From positions 20,670-60,459 of the forward strand of contig NZ_CSTD01000008.1 of the NCBI RefSeq assembly GCF_001053185.1: 39,790 bases of DNA, written 5' to 3'. The translations under genes were made by a program, and so were the position numbers. Under the pieces are notes generated by a model that saw only the letters and a list, made by a program, of their open reading frames with translations, did no database searches and had not been told where the DNA came from. Within the stretch, counting starts at the first letter, position 1. Every line of letters begins with the position of its first letter. The DNA comes from Mycobacterium bohemicum DSM 44277. Its GTDB lineage: Bacteria; Actinomycetota; Actinomycetes; Mycobacteriales; Mycobacteriaceae. Below are positions 1-9,129 of this stretch, piece by piece.

Positions 1-2097
1 GCGGCGTATCCGCCCGGCGCGCCGCCCCCGGGCAGTTTCCAGCAGCCACAGATGGCCGCCGGCGTGCCTGCCACGCAGATGTCGGCCAGCGTGGCCAAGC
101 CGCCGGAGATGTCGAATCTGGCGACCAAGATGTTCAACGCGCTGCTGCCGTCGCGGTCCGGGGCGATGCAGAAACCGTCGGGCGCTCAGACGATCGGCCG
201 CTCCACCGACAACGACATCGTCATTCAGGACGTCCTGGCCTCGCGCCACCACGCGTTCTTGACCCAGACCCCGCTGGGCACCGAGATCCGCGACGCGCAC
301 AGCGTCAACGGAACGTTCGTCAACGGTGTCCGGGTGGGGTCGGCGCTGCTGACCGAGGGCGACGTGGTCACGATCGGCAACGTCGACCTGGTGTTCACCC
401 GCGACACCCTGGTGCGGCGCACCGAGGCGGCCACTCGCACCGGCGGCCTGGAGGTCAACGCGGTGTGCTACACCGTCGACCACGGAAAGCAGCTCCTCGA
501 CCATGTCTCGCTCACGGCGCGGCCAGGGACGCTGACGGCGATCATCGGCGGCTCCGGCGCGGGCAAGACCACGCTCTCGCGGCTGATCGTCGGCTACAAC
601 AACCCCACGTCCGGCACCGTGACCTTCGAAGGTCACGACATCCACCGCGAGTACGCGAACATGCGCAGCCGGATCGGAATGGTCCCACAGGACGACGTCG
701 TGCACCGGCAGCTGACCGTCAACCAGGCCCTGAACTACGCGGCCGAACTCCGCCTGCCACCCGACACCAGCAAGCAGGAGCGGGCCCAAATCGTCGCTCA
801 GGTGCTCGAAGAGCTGGACATGACCAGGCACGCCGACACCCGAGTCGACAACCTGTCGGGCGGCCAGCGCAAGCGCGCGTCGGTCGCGCTCGAGCTCCTC
901 ACCCAGCCGTCGCTGCTGCTGCTGGACGAGCCCACGTCCGGTCTGGACCCGGCGCTGGACCGGCAGGTCATGCTGATGATGCGTCAACTCGCGGATGCGG
1001 GCCGCGTGGTGCTGGTCGTCACCCACTCGGTGTCCTACCTGGATGTGTGTGACCAGATCTTGCTGATCGCGCCCGGCGGGAAGACCGCGTTCTGCGGGCC
1101 CCCCGACCAGGTCGAGGCCGCGATGGGCACCCGCAACTGGGCCGACATCTTCGCCAACGTGGGCGCCGATCCGGACGAGGCCAACCGCCGCTTCCGCGAA
1201 CGCGCCCAACACGTGGAGCAGCCGCCCTCGCCGCAGAGCCCGGCGGACCTGGGCGAGCCACCCAAGACCGACCTGTGGCGCCAACTCTCCACGATCGCCC
1301 GCCGCCAGGTCCGGCTCGTCATTTCGGACCGGGGCTACACGATCTTTCTTGCGGTCTTGCCGTTCCTCATCGGCGCGCTTTCACTGACGGTGAAAGGCCC
1401 GAACCCCGGTCTCGGTCCCGCCGACCCGCTCGGCCCCGCGCCGACGCAGCCGCAGTACATCATGGTGCTGCTGAATATCGGCGCCGTCTTCATGGGCACC
1501 GCGCTGACCATCCGAGATCTCATCGGCGAGCGCGCCATCTTCCGCAGGGAGCAGGCCGTCGGCCTGTCGACCACCGCCTACCTGCTCGCCAAGATCGCGG
1601 TGTTCTGCGTCTTCGCGACGGCGCAGGCCGCGGTCGCGACGTTCATCGTGCAGCTCGGCAAGGGCGCGCCCACGGCGCATCCGCCGTTGTTCGGCAACTC
1701 GACGTTCGCGCTGTTCGTGACCGTGGCGGCCACCTGTGTGGCGTCGGCGATGCTGGGGCTGCTGCTGTCCGCCGTGGCGCAGTCCAACGAACAGATCATG
1801 CCGCTGTTGGTGGTCTCGATCATGTCGCAGCTGGTGTTGTCGAGCGGGATGATCCCGGTTTACCAGCGCGTCGGGCTCGAGCAGCTCGCGTGGCTCACAC
1901 CGGCACGGTGGGGCTACGCCGCGGGGGCGTCGTCGATCGACTTCCCGAGTCTGGTGAAGGTCAAGCAAATCCCGACGAACGACCCGATCTGGCAGCACTC
2001 CACACACGTCATGCTGTTCGATCTCGCCATGCTCGCGGTGTTGTCCATGGGTTACACGGGCTTCGTCCGATGGCACATCCGACTGAAGCGGCACTGA
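1..2097 (+). CDS. FHA-domain ABC transporter, Rv1747-like (5' partial)
   Basis: This is an ATP-binding cassette half-transporter fused to forkhead-associated (phosphothreonine-binding) domains. The open frame runs through the left window edge, so the first FHA domain and true start lie outside; the first internal Met is at base 52. Counting from that Met, an FHA domain spans about residues 45-115 (GRS, SRHH and NGTFVNG motifs). The ABC ATPase follows with Walker A GGSGAGKTT at 166-174, signature LSGGQRKR at 268-275 and Walker B LLLLDEP near 288-294. An ABC-2-type membrane domain with about six hydrophobic segments starts near residue 430. In M. tuberculosis, Rv1747 is phosphorylated by PknF and has been linked to export of phosphatidylinositol mannosides; the substrate here is inferred. 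A close paralogue starts 60 bases downstream. Confidence 0.9.
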   Translation, partial: AAYPPGAPPPGSFQQPQMAAGVPATQMSASVAKPPEMSNLATKMFNALLPSRSGAMQKPSGAQTIGRSTDNDIVIQDVLASRHHAFLTQTPLGTEIRDAHSVNGTFVNGVRVGSALLTEGDVVTIGNVDLVFTRDTLVRRTEAATRTGGLEVNAVCYTVDHGKQLLDHVSLTARPGTLTAIIGGSGAGKTTLSRLIVGYNNPTSGTVTFEGHDIHREYANMRSRIGMVPQDDVVHRQLTVNQALNYAAELRLPPDTSKQERAQIVAQVLEELDMTRHADTRVDNLSGGQRKRASVALELLTQPSLLLLDEPTSGLDPALDRQVMLMMRQLADAGRVVLVVTHSVSYLDVCDQILLIAPGGKTAFCGPPDQVEAAMGTRNWADIFANVGADPDEANRRFRERAQHVEQPPSPQSPADLGEPPKTDLWRQLSTIARRQVRLVISDRGYTIFLAVLPFLIGALSLTVKGPNPGLGPADPLGPAPTQPQYIMVLLNIGAVFMGTALTIRDLIGERAIFRREQAVGLSTTAYLLAKIAVFCVFATAQAAVATFIVQLGKGAPTAHPPLFGNSTFALFVTVAATCVASAMLGLLLSAVAQSNEQIMPLLVVSIMSQLVLSSGMIPVYQRVGLEQLAWLTPARWGYAAGASSIDFPSLVKVKQIPTNDPIWQHSTHVMLFDLAMLAVLSMGYTGFVRWHIRLKRH

Positions 2098-2156
2098 GGC
2101 GGCGCTGAATTGGCACCGTCATCCGCGGCCAGCCAACCCGCTGCCCCGAGGGACGA

Positions 2157-2600
2157 ATGAATCGGCCTGCTCAGCCCGTGCTGACGGTGCGATCCGGCCG
2201 GTCGCAGGTCAGCTTCGCGCCCGGCCGCGACATCGTCGTCGGCAGCGACGTGCGCGCCGACCTCCGCGTGGCGCATCCCCTGGTCGCCCGGGCGCATCTG
2301 CTGTTGCGCTTCGATCGCGGCAGGTGGACCGCGGTGGACAACAACTCGCTCAACGGCGTCTTCGTCAACGGCGACCGCGTCCCGGCGCTCGAGATCACCG
2401 ACGGGCAGTCGGTCAGCATCGGCAAGCCGGACGGGCCGCTGATCACCTTCGAGGTCGGCCACCACAACGGGTCCGTCGGCGTGCTGCCGATGACGACGGA
2501 GTCGATCCCGGTGATCGCGCCGCCCGGCGAACCGCCACCGTCGCGGTCATGGCGGCAACCGCAGGCCGCGGCCAGGGCGACGCCGCCGCCGCGTGACACC
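2157..2600 (+). pseudogene. N-terminal FHA-1 segment of second Rv1747-like transporter (frame broken)
   Basis: From ATG 2157 the frame encodes a complete FHA domain in about the first 105 residues (VARAHLLLRF, NNSLNGVFVNG), matching what I recall of the Rv1747 N-terminus. A Pro-rich linker follows. Near 2588-2612, in a run of GC-rich codons and a C5 tract, the plausible reading moves from this frame to the one starting at 2593. Joining them needs one inserted base or two deleted bases in the sequence as given. Past this point the original frame turns Arg-rich and no longer looks like protein. Either the gene is truly split, giving a free FHA-1 protein, or there is a sequencing error in the linker. 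The 3' limit given is approximate. Confidence 0.65.
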
Positions 2601-4629
2601 GACCCCCAGCGCACCACCGCCATTCCGCAGCCCGCCGACCCAGATCGGGGTGACCGGCGAGGTCGCCGAGTTCCCGACGACCAGAATCGAAGCCGCCGGG
2701 AAAGCGGATTTGCGGGAGCCCGTGACGGGCACGGCGTGGATCGGCCGCTCGCTGGAGAACGACATCGTCGTCCACGACGTGTTGGCCTCGCGCCACCACG
2801 CCTTCGTCACCCCGACGCCCATCGGCGTGGAGATCCGCGACGCTCAGAGCATCAACGGGACCTTCGTCAACGGCATCCGCGTCGGCTCCGCGGTGCTCGC
2901 CGAGGGCGACGTGGTGACCATCGGCAACGTCGACCTGGTGTTCACCGGCGGCGCGCTGGTGCGCCGCGGGGAGGCGGCGACCCGGACCGGGGGCCTGGAG
3001 GTGCACGACGTCGACTTCGCCATCGACGGCAAGACCCTGCTCGAGCGGATCTCCCTGACGGCCCGGCCCGGAACACTGACCGCCATCATCGGCGGGTCCG
3101 GTGCGGGCAAGACGACGCTGTCTCGGCTCATCGCCGGGTACGCGACGCCGACAGCCGGCGCGGTGACGTTCGAGGGCCACGACATCCACGCGGAGTACGC
3201 GTCGCTGCGCAGCAGGATCGGGATGGTTCCGCAGGACGACGTCGTGCACCGCCAGCTCACGGTCAACCAGGCCCTGGGCTACGCGGCCGAACTGCGGCTG
3301 CCGCCCGACACCAGCCAAGCCGACCGCGCCCAGGTCGTGGCGGAGGTGCTCGACGAGCTGGGCCTCACCCCGCACGCCGACACCCGCGTCGACAAGCTCT
3401 CCGGCGGGCAGCGCAAGCGCGCCTCGGTGGCGCTGGAGCTGCTGACCGGGCCGTCGCTGCTGATCCTCGACGAGCCGACGTCGGGCCTGGACCCCGCGCT
3501 GGACCTGCAGGTCATGACGATGCTGCGCCAGCTCGCCGACGCCGGCCGGGTGGTGCTGGTGGTCACCCACTCGCTCACCTACCTCGATGTGTGCGACCAG
3601 GTGCTGCTGATGGCGCCCGGCGGCAAGACGGCCTACCTGGGCCCGCCCGGCCAGATCGGCGACGCGATGGGCACCACCAACTGGGCCCAGATCTTCGCCA
3701 AGGTGGGCGCCGACCCCGACGAGGCCAATCGCCGCTTCCTGGCGCGGAACAAGCGCCCGCCGGCGGCGCAGAAAGCGGCGCCGGCCGACCTGGGCGCCCC
3801 GGCGCACACCAGCATCCGTCGGCAGTTCTCCACGATCGCCCGCCGCCAGGTTCGCCTGGTCGTCTCCGACCGCGCCTATTTCGCCTTTCTGGCGGTGCTG
3901 CCGTTCATCCTGGGGGCGCTGTCGCTGACCGTTCCGGGCAGCACCGGCTTCGGCGTCGCCGCGCCGACCAGCGAGACCCCCGACGAGGCCGCGCAGATCC
4001 TGACCCTGCTGTCCATCGCCGGGGTGTTCATGGGCACGGCGCTGACCATCCGAGACCTGATCGGCGAGCGCGCCATCTTCCGGCGCGAGCAGGCGGTCGG
4101 CCTGTCCACCGGCGCCTACCTGAGCGCCAAGACCGCGGTGTTCTGCGTGTTCGCGATCGTGCAGGCGGCGATCGCGACAAGCATCGTGCTCGTGGGCAAG
4201 GGCGCGCCCAGCCAGCCGGCGGTGGTGCTCGGTAACGCCAGCCTGGAGCTGTTCGTCACCGTCGCCGCGACGTGCGTGGCCTCGGCGATCCTCGGGCTGG
4301 TGCTGTCGTCGATCGCCCGCTCCAACGAGCAGATCATGCCGCTGCTGGTGGTGTCGCTGATGCTGCAGCTGGTGCTGGGCGGCGGCATGGTGCCGATCAC
4401 GGACCGTGTTTTCCTCGACCAGATGTCGTGGTTCATGCCGTCGCGCTGGGGCTACGCGGCGTCGGCGTCCACGGTCGACCTGTGGAAGCTGGTGCCCGGC
4501 ACGCTGAGTCCCAAGGACAGCCACTGGAAGCACACCCCCGGCGCGTGGCTGCTCGACATGGGCATGCTCGCCGCGCTGTCGGTGATCTACTCCGTCGTCG
4601 TGCGGTGGCGCCTGCGGCTGCGGCGCTGA
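2593..4629 (+). CDS. FHA-domain ABC transporter, second Rv1747-like copy (FHA-2, ATPase and membrane domain)
   Basis: This open frame of 678 residues (GTG at 2593) holds a Pro-rich start, an FHA domain at about 48-118, an ABC ATPase (GGSGAGKTT, LSGGQRKR, LLILDEP) and an ABC-2-type permease domain with about six hydrophobic segments. It is highly similar to the upstream gene over its whole length, so the pair arose by tandem duplication. The GTG is probably not the original start: FHA-1 lies directly upstream in another frame, and a normal Rv1747 protein (about 865 residues) would join the two. If the break is real, this transporter loses its N-terminal phospho-dependent domain but keeps FHA-2 and the transport machinery. 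The gene converges on mfpA, with a gap of four bases. Confidence 0.88.
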   Translation: MTPTPSAPPPFRSPPTQIGVTGEVAEFPTTRIEAAGKADLREPVTGTAWIGRSLENDIVVHDVLASRHHAFVTPTPIGVEIRDAQSINGTFVNGIRVGSAVLAEGDVVTIGNVDLVFTGGALVRRGEAATRTGGLEVHDVDFAIDGKTLLERISLTARPGTLTAIIGGSGAGKTTLSRLIAGYATPTAGAVTFEGHDIHAEYASLRSRIGMVPQDDVVHRQLTVNQALGYAAELRLPPDTSQADRAQVVAEVLDELGLTPHADTRVDKLSGGQRKRASVALELLTGPSLLILDEPTSGLDPALDLQVMTMLRQLADAGRVVLVVTHSLTYLDVCDQVLLMAPGGKTAYLGPPGQIGDAMGTTNWAQIFAKVGADPDEANRRFLARNKRPPAAQKAAPADLGAPAHTSIRRQFSTIARRQVRLVVSDRAYFAFLAVLPFILGALSLTVPGSTGFGVAAPTSETPDEAAQILTLLSIAGVFMGTALTIRDLIGERAIFRREQAVGLSTGAYLSAKTAVFCVFAIVQAAIATSIVLVGKGAPSQPAVVLGNASLELFVTVAATCVASAILGLVLSSIARSNEQIMPLLVVSLMLQLVLGGGMVPITDRVFLDQMSWFMPSRWGYAASASTVDLWKLVPGTLSPKDSHWKHTPGAWLLDMGMLAALSVIYSVVVRWRLRLRR

Positions 4630-4633
4630 CGGC

Positions 4634-5188
4634 TCAGCTATCCAACCGCAGCCCGTGGGCCTGAGCGAAAGCCACGGCCTGCCCGACGTCGACGCGGGCG
4701 CCCGTCAGCGCCGCGGTTCGCCACAGCGAGGGGTCGACCGTCGCGCCCCGCAGGTCGGCGCCGTCCAGCCGGGTACCGCTCGTGCGCGCGCCGCCGAGGT
4801 CGGCGCCGCGCAGCACGGCCTTGCGCAGGTCGGTCCCGACCAGACTCGCCTCCCGCAGCCGGCAGCCGCTCAGGTCGACGCCGCGCAGGTCGTTGCCGCC
4901 GAGGACGGTCAGCGCGAAATCCACGTCGTCGAACGTGATCGGCCGCATCCGGCAGTCGACGAACACCGAACCGAGCAGACTGCACCCCTCGAACACCGAG
5001 TGCCACAGCACGGTCCGCTCGAAGGTGCAATTGCGGAACGCCGAGCCCCGGTGGTGTGACTCGGCCAGGTTGGCGCCGCGGAAGTTGCACGCGGTGAACA
5101 CGGTCCGCTCGGTGCGCAGTCGACTCAGGTCCGCGTCGGTGAAGTCGTCCCCGCCGAACTCGCGGTCGACCCATTGCGACTGCGGCAT
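4634..5188 (-). CDS. mfpA: Pentapeptide-repeat protein MfpA (gyrase-binding, fluoroquinolone protection)
   Basis: The 184-residue protein is built almost entirely of A(D/N)LXX-type pentapeptides (ANLAE, SAFRN, GNDLRG, ADLGG, ADLRG), and its length and sequence match mycobacterial MfpA (Rv3361c, 183 residues). The family folds as a right-handed quadrilateral beta helix that mimics B-form DNA and binds DNA gyrase, giving low-level fluoroquinolone protection. ATG 5188 gives the expected start (MPQSQWVD). It is the last gene of the minus-strand kinase/roadblock/DUF742/GTPase operon, eight bases after the mfpB stop. That position fits the known partnership in which the GTPase MfpB modulates MfpA action on gyrase. 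Confidence 0.95.
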   Translation of the reverse strand: MPQSQWVDREFGGDDFTDADLSRLRTERTVFTACNFRGANLAESHHRGSAFRNCTFERTVLWHSVFEGCSLLGSVFVDCRMRPITFDDVDFALTVLGGNDLRGVDLSGCRLREASLVGTDLRKAVLRGADLGGARTSGTRLDGADLRGATVDPSLWRTAALTGARVDVGQAVAFAQAHGLRLDS

Positions 5189-5196
5189 TGAAGCGC

Positions 5197-5772
5197 TCAG
5201 CTGGCCGCCAGCGTTTCCAGCGCGTACTCGCTCACCGCGATCAGCGCGTCCGTCGCCGACCGGCGATCGCGGGCGTCCACCGAGATCACCGGGATGTGCG
5301 GCGGCAGGGTCAGCGCCTCGCGGACCTCGGCGACCGGGTACCGCGGGGCGCCGTCGAACTCGTTCACCGCGATCAGGAACGGCAGCTTGCGGTGCTCGAA
5401 GAAGTCCACCGCCGCGAAGCTGTCCTGCAGCCGCCGGCAGTCGACCAGGATGATGGCGCCGATCGCGCCGCGCACCAGGTCATCCCACATGAACCAGAAC
5501 CGGCGCTGGCCCGGGGTGCCGAACAGGTACAGGACAAGCTCCTCGTCCAGCGTGATCCGGCCGAAGTCCATGGCGACGGTGGTGGTCCGCTTGTCCGGGG
5601 TCGCCTCGAGCGCGTCGACGCCCGCCGACGCGTCGGTGAGCATCGCCTCGGTGCGCAGCGGCATGATCTCCGAAACGGCGCCGACGAACGTGGTCTTTCC
5701 GGCACCGAAGCCGCCCGCGATGACGATCTTCGTCGACGCGTGCGCCTCCCCCTCAGAGTGCTTTAAGGCCAC
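5197..5772 (-). CDS. mfpB: Small Ras-like GTPase MfpB (conservon CvnD type)
   Basis: This 191-residue GTPase matches Rv3362c. It has a P-loop GGFGAGKTT at residues 20-28, a switch II-type LFGTPGQ motif in place of DxxG, and NEFD in place of the usual NKxD base-recognition motif; these features are common in the MglA/CvnD group. In mycobacteria this protein, MfpB, works with MfpA at DNA gyrase. Its start overlaps the end of the DUF742 gene by 20 bases, indicating translational coupling. The four upstream genes are presumed to control its nucleotide state through membrane signalling; that is inferred from conservons in Streptomyces. Confidence 0.93.
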   Translation of the reverse strand: MALKHSEGEAHASTKIVIAGGFGAGKTTFVGAVSEIMPLRTEAMLTDASAGVDALEATPDKRTTTVAMDFGRITLDEELVLYLFGTPGQRRFWFMWDDLVRGAIGAIILVDCRRLQDSFAAVDFFEHRKLPFLIAVNEFDGAPRYPVAEVREALTLPPHIPVISVDARDRRSATDALIAVSEYALETLAAS

Positions 5773-6127
5773 GCAGGGTCCTTCCTATGAGTTCGTAGCG
5801 CTCGTCCCGGGTCGACCGCTCGGTCAATGTCCTATGCACCCGAAGGTAACCGGACAGCACCAGATCGCCGATCAGGACGCGCGCGACACCTATCGCCAGA
5901 TCCAGCCGGGCCGCGATTTCCGCGACCGACGGGCTGCTCACGCACAGCTCGACGATCTTGCCCCTCGGATCGTCCGGCGGCCATTGGTGCGCCACACCGG
6001 CCCGCAGGCTTTGCACCGGCGCTTCCAGCGGCAGGTCGATCTCGGTGTGGGTGCGTCCCGCCGTCAGAGTGTAGGGACGGACGAGGCTCGGCTCGCGCCC
6101 GACCGGCCGGTGCTCGTGTTCGTCCAT
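5753..6127 (-). CDS. DUF742 protein (conservon CvnC type, Rv3363c-like)
   Basis: This 124-residue protein has the DUF742 layout: a variable N-terminus, a short (V)RPYxLTxGRT segment at about 16-26, and a C-terminal winged-helix-like region (SVAEIAARLDL, GVARVLIGDLV, GYLRVH). It resembles Rv3363c. DUF742 proteins always accompany a roadblock protein, a GTPase and a large kinase-like protein, and are thought to act as adaptors in that complex; the exact biochemistry is unknown. It lies 15 bases after the roadblock gene and overlaps mfpB by 20 bases, so the operon is tightly packed. Confidence 0.9.
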   Translation of the reverse strand: MDEHEHRPVGREPSLVRPYTLTAGRTHTEIDLPLEAPVQSLRAGVAHQWPPDDPRGKIVELCVSSPSVAEIAARLDLAIGVARVLIGDLVLSGYLRVHRTLTERSTRDERYELIGRTLRGLKAL

Positions 6128-6142
6128 CGGGCTCTCACGGGC

Positions 6143-6544
6143 TCACTGCTGGGTGAAGGACCGGCGGGAGGACTCCACCATGCCGCCCACCCGTTCGACG
6201 AGCAGCGCCATCTCGTAGCCGATCTGGCCGATGTCGCAGGACGTCGCGGCCAGCGCGGCCAGGTTCGAGCCGTCGCCGACCCGCATGAGCAGCAGGTAGC
6301 CGTTCTGCATCTCGACCACCGACTGCAGCACGTGGCCGCCCTCGAACAGCTGCGCGGCGCCGGCGGCGAGGCTGGCCAGGCCCGAGGCCACCGCGGCCAG
6401 CTGGTCGGCCCGCTCGCGCGGCAGGTGCTCGCTGGCGGCGATGGGCAGCCCGTCGACGGACACCAGCAGGGCGTGGGCGACCCCCGGTACCTCGCGGGCG
6501 AACCGCGTCACGAGCCAATCGAGCGAATTGGAGGGTGACGTCAT
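6143..6544 (-). CDS. Roadblock/LC7-domain protein (conservon CvnB type, Rv3364c-like)
   Basis: The 133-residue protein is a single roadblock/LC7 domain (LDWLVTRFAREVPGV, ALLVSVDGLPIA, LAAVASGLASLA, GYLLLMRVGDGSNLAALA), matching Rv3364c. Bacterial roadblock proteins bind MglA-type GTPases and regulate nucleotide exchange or hydrolysis, so the likely partner is MfpB. I chose ATG 6544 because it overlaps the kinase stop as ATGA, and because upstream sequence in this frame is an Arg-rich shadow of the kinase gene. M. tuberculosis Rv3364c has also been reported to leave the bacterium and inhibit host cathepsin G; whether that applies here cannot be seen. Confidence 0.93.
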   Translation of the reverse strand: MTSPSNSLDWLVTRFAREVPGVAHALLVSVDGLPIAASEHLPRERADQLAAVASGLASLAAGAAQLFEGGHVLQSVVEMQNGYLLLMRVGDGSNLAALAATSCDIGQIGYEMALLVERVGGMVESSRRSFTQQ

Positions 6545-9129
6545 TCGCGGTCCTCTTCGCGGGCGTGCGAGCGCCCCGTGCGCACGCCGCCGAAATGGTT
6601 GCTGAACGAGGCGCGCACGGCCTCCGGGTCGCGCGCCAGGGGTTCGGAGTGCCGGGGTTGGCGGCCGTTGGACGCCTCGTCGTCGGCCTCGCCGGCCGCC
6701 GTCCCCGGGACCAGCCGCTCGCCCGGTTTGCGAACCGGGAGGCCGTGCCCGGCGGTGCGCGTCTCGACGGGCTTCTCCTCGGCCTCCGCGGCCAGCGACC
6801 AGCCGCGGTCCCACACCGACTGCCAGTCGAGGTCGGGGGTGTTGACGAGGTCGTGTGGGTCGCCGAGCATCTCCGAGAGCATCCGCCGGTAGATCACGTC
6901 CTCGTCGGCCGGGTCGGCCGGCGCCGCCGGGCGCGTGCGCGCCTCGGGGACGGACGCGCGGTCACCGGCGCCCGGAGCCGAAGCCTTTGACCGCGCGGCG
7001 AAGAACGCCGAGGTGTCCGACGCCGCCGGGGCCACGGGTTGCTCGGGCGCCGCCGGCGGGCTGCTCTGCGGGGCCGGTTTCGCGGTCTCCCACCAGGGGG
7101 TGGGCGGCTCGCGCCGCGGCGGCTGCGGTTGCCGCTCGGCCGGCGCGGCGGGGACCTCCGTGATGCCGCTGGAACCCGGGTCCCGTCGCGGCAGCAGCGT
7201 GACCGGCTGCTCGGGATCCTGTGAACCGTTGTGGTGGACCGGCCGGGGTTCTCGGGCGCCCTGCGGCGCCGCAAACACGGTGGTGGGGTGGGCGGCGGAC
7301 GCCGCGACGGGGGTGGCCTCCGGCTGCACGGCCGGCGCGGCGCCCTCGAGCACCGTGGGCGGCAGGTAGATCTCGGCGGTGGTGCCGGAACCGGACTCGT
7401 GGGCGGCCGGACCGCGCAGCCCCACCCGGATGCCGTGCCGGGCGGCGATGCGGCCGACCACAAACAGGCCCATGTGGCGGGCGTTGTCCGGGGTAACGTC
7501 GCCACCGTCCTGCAGCCGCATGTTGGCGATGCGCCGGTCGGCGTCGTTCATGCCGAGCCCGGAGTCGGAGATCCGCAGCACCACCCCCTCGTCGCCGCCG
7601 CGGGCGGCGGACACCCGGACCGTCGTCGTGGGCGGCGAGTAGCGCAGGGCGTTGTCGATCAGCTCGGCGAACAGGTGGATGACGCCGCCGGCCACCGCAC
7701 CGAGCACCGCGCAGTCGGGCAGCGCGACAACGTCCACCCGCCGGTAGTCCTCGACCTCGGACACGGCGGCGTTGATCAGGGTCGACAGCGGCACCGGGTC
7801 GCGCTGGTCGCGGGCGAGTTGCGCGCCGGCCAGCACCAGCAGGTTGGCGCTGTTGCGGCGCAGCCGCGCGGCGAGGTGATCCAGGCGGAACAGGCTGTCG
7901 AGGCGTTCGGGGTCCTCTTCGTTGCGCTCCAGCCGGTCGATGAGCTGCAGTTGCTGGTCGACCAGGGAACGGCTGCGCCGCGACATCGTCTCGAACATGT
8001 CGTTGACCAGCAGCCGCAGCCGCGCCTCGTCGCCGGCCAGCAGCAGGGCCTGGGTGTGCAGCTCGTCGACCGCATGGGCGACCTGGCCGATCTCCTCGGT
8101 GGTGTACACCGGCAGGGGCTCCGGCGTCGGGGTCACCCCGCCGGCCTTGACCCGGGCGACCTCATCCTCGAGGTCGGTGTGGGCGACCTTGAGCGCGCCG
8201 TCGCGCAGCACGCGCAGCGGCCGGACCAGAGCGCGGGCCACCAGCAGCACGACGGCAAGCGCCACGACGATCGCGGTCAGCACCACGACGGCGTCGACGA
8301 TGGCGGCGGTGCGCCGATCGGCGGCCGCGGAGTGCACCGACTTGGTGACCGACGCGGTGGCGTCGGTGATGACCTGCTCGGCGATGTCGTCGGTGGTCTG
8401 GATCGAGCGCAGCAGGTCGGCGTTGTCGACGAGCGGGACGGCCGGGTCCGACATGAGCGCCATCCGGGTAACCATCTGCTGCTGCAGGGCCTTGGCGTCC
8501 GCCGAGCCGGCGCCGAGGACTTCGCTCATCCCGAACAGGGTCGACGGTTCGGTGCCGGCCAGGGTGATCATCGACGTCCGCAACTGCGGCTCGGGCAGGT
8601 CGGCGCCGCGGGTCACCAGGATCTTCTGCATGGTCATCTGCCCGCGCGCCCCGACCGCGCGGCTCAGGCCCTGCGCCTGGGCGCGGACCTTCTCGTCGTC
8701 GACCCGCACCGACGCGTTGATCACGTCCTCGGCCGTCAGCAGGATCGGCGCGTAGGTGGTGACGCGGTCGCGCAAACCGATGCTGTTGCCGGCCACCTTG
8801 TCCAGCAGCGACTGCCCCCCGCCCAGCAGGGTGGTCACGCCGGAACGGACGTCGGGGCTCACGTCGGTGTCGGCCAGCCGCTGCTGCAGTTCGTGCTTGC
8901 GGGCGTCGTAGTTCTTCTTGGCGCCCTCGACGTCGCGGTCGGTCGAGTCGGCGAGCAGCGCGACGTCCAACGCCGACATGTACTTGGTGATCGCCGGCAC
9001 CACGTCGGCGCGGGCGGCGGCCAGCCGCAGTTCGCCGGCGCCCGCCATCGCGGTGTGGATCCGCAGCGTCCCAAGGACCGTCGCCAGAATCAGCGGGACC
9101 AGCACGATCGCCAGGACTTTCCAGCGCAC
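6541..9129 (-). CDS. Nitrate/sulfonate-sensor-like histidine kinase (conservon CvnA type, Rv3365c-like)
   Basis: The frame encodes 862 residues from GTG 9129. Residues about 5-22 form a membrane helix, followed by a long extracellular helical sensor region (NIT-like), a second helix near 275-305, a HAMP-like segment, a dimerisation region and a GHKL ATPase with ELIDNALRYSPP (N box), ISDSGLGM (G1) and GLFVVGRIAARHG (G2). No canonical phospho-acceptor His box is evident, as is usual for CvnA proteins. About 270 C-terminal residues are Pro/Ala-rich and probably disordered. The true N-terminus probably lies upstream: ATG 9239 or GTG 9245 reads MFDRP in another frame, and reading back from 9129 gives a plausible NWPVRWK lead-in, so a one- or two-base error or mutation near 9178-9200 is suspected. 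Confidence 0.9.
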   Translation of the reverse strand: MRWKVLAIVLVPLILATVLGTLRIHTAMAGAGELRLAAARADVVPAITKYMSALDVALLADSTDRDVEGAKKNYDARKHELQQRLADTDVSPDVRSGVTTLLGGGQSLLDKVAGNSIGLRDRVTTYAPILLTAEDVINASVRVDDEKVRAQAQGLSRAVGARGQMTMQKILVTRGADLPEPQLRTSMITLAGTEPSTLFGMSEVLGAGSADAKALQQQMVTRMALMSDPAVPLVDNADLLRSIQTTDDIAEQVITDATASVTKSVHSAAADRRTAAIVDAVVVLTAIVVALAVVLLVARALVRPLRVLRDGALKVAHTDLEDEVARVKAGGVTPTPEPLPVYTTEEIGQVAHAVDELHTQALLLAGDEARLRLLVNDMFETMSRRSRSLVDQQLQLIDRLERNEEDPERLDSLFRLDHLAARLRRNSANLLVLAGAQLARDQRDPVPLSTLINAAVSEVEDYRRVDVVALPDCAVLGAVAGGVIHLFAELIDNALRYSPPTTTVRVSAARGGDEGVVLRISDSGLGMNDADRRIANMRLQDGGDVTPDNARHMGLFVVGRIAARHGIRVGLRGPAAHESGSGTTAEIYLPPTVLEGAAPAVQPEATPVAASAAHPTTVFAAPQGAREPRPVHHNGSQDPEQPVTLLPRRDPGSSGITEVPAAPAERQPQPPRREPPTPWWETAKPAPQSSPPAAPEQPVAPAASDTSAFFAARSKASAPGAGDRASVPEARTRPAAPADPADEDVIYRRMLSEMLGDPHDLVNTPDLDWQSVWDRGWSLAAEAEEKPVETRTAGHGLPVRKPGERLVPGTAAGEADDEASNGRQPRHSEPLARDPEAVRASFSNHFGGVRTGRSHAREEDRE

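Noticed and set aside
2443..4533. Long minus-strand open frame of 696 codons opposite the transporter gene
   Set aside because: It is His/Arg/Gln-rich low-complexity, has no motifs, and mirrors the GC-rich codon pattern of the real plus-strand gene.
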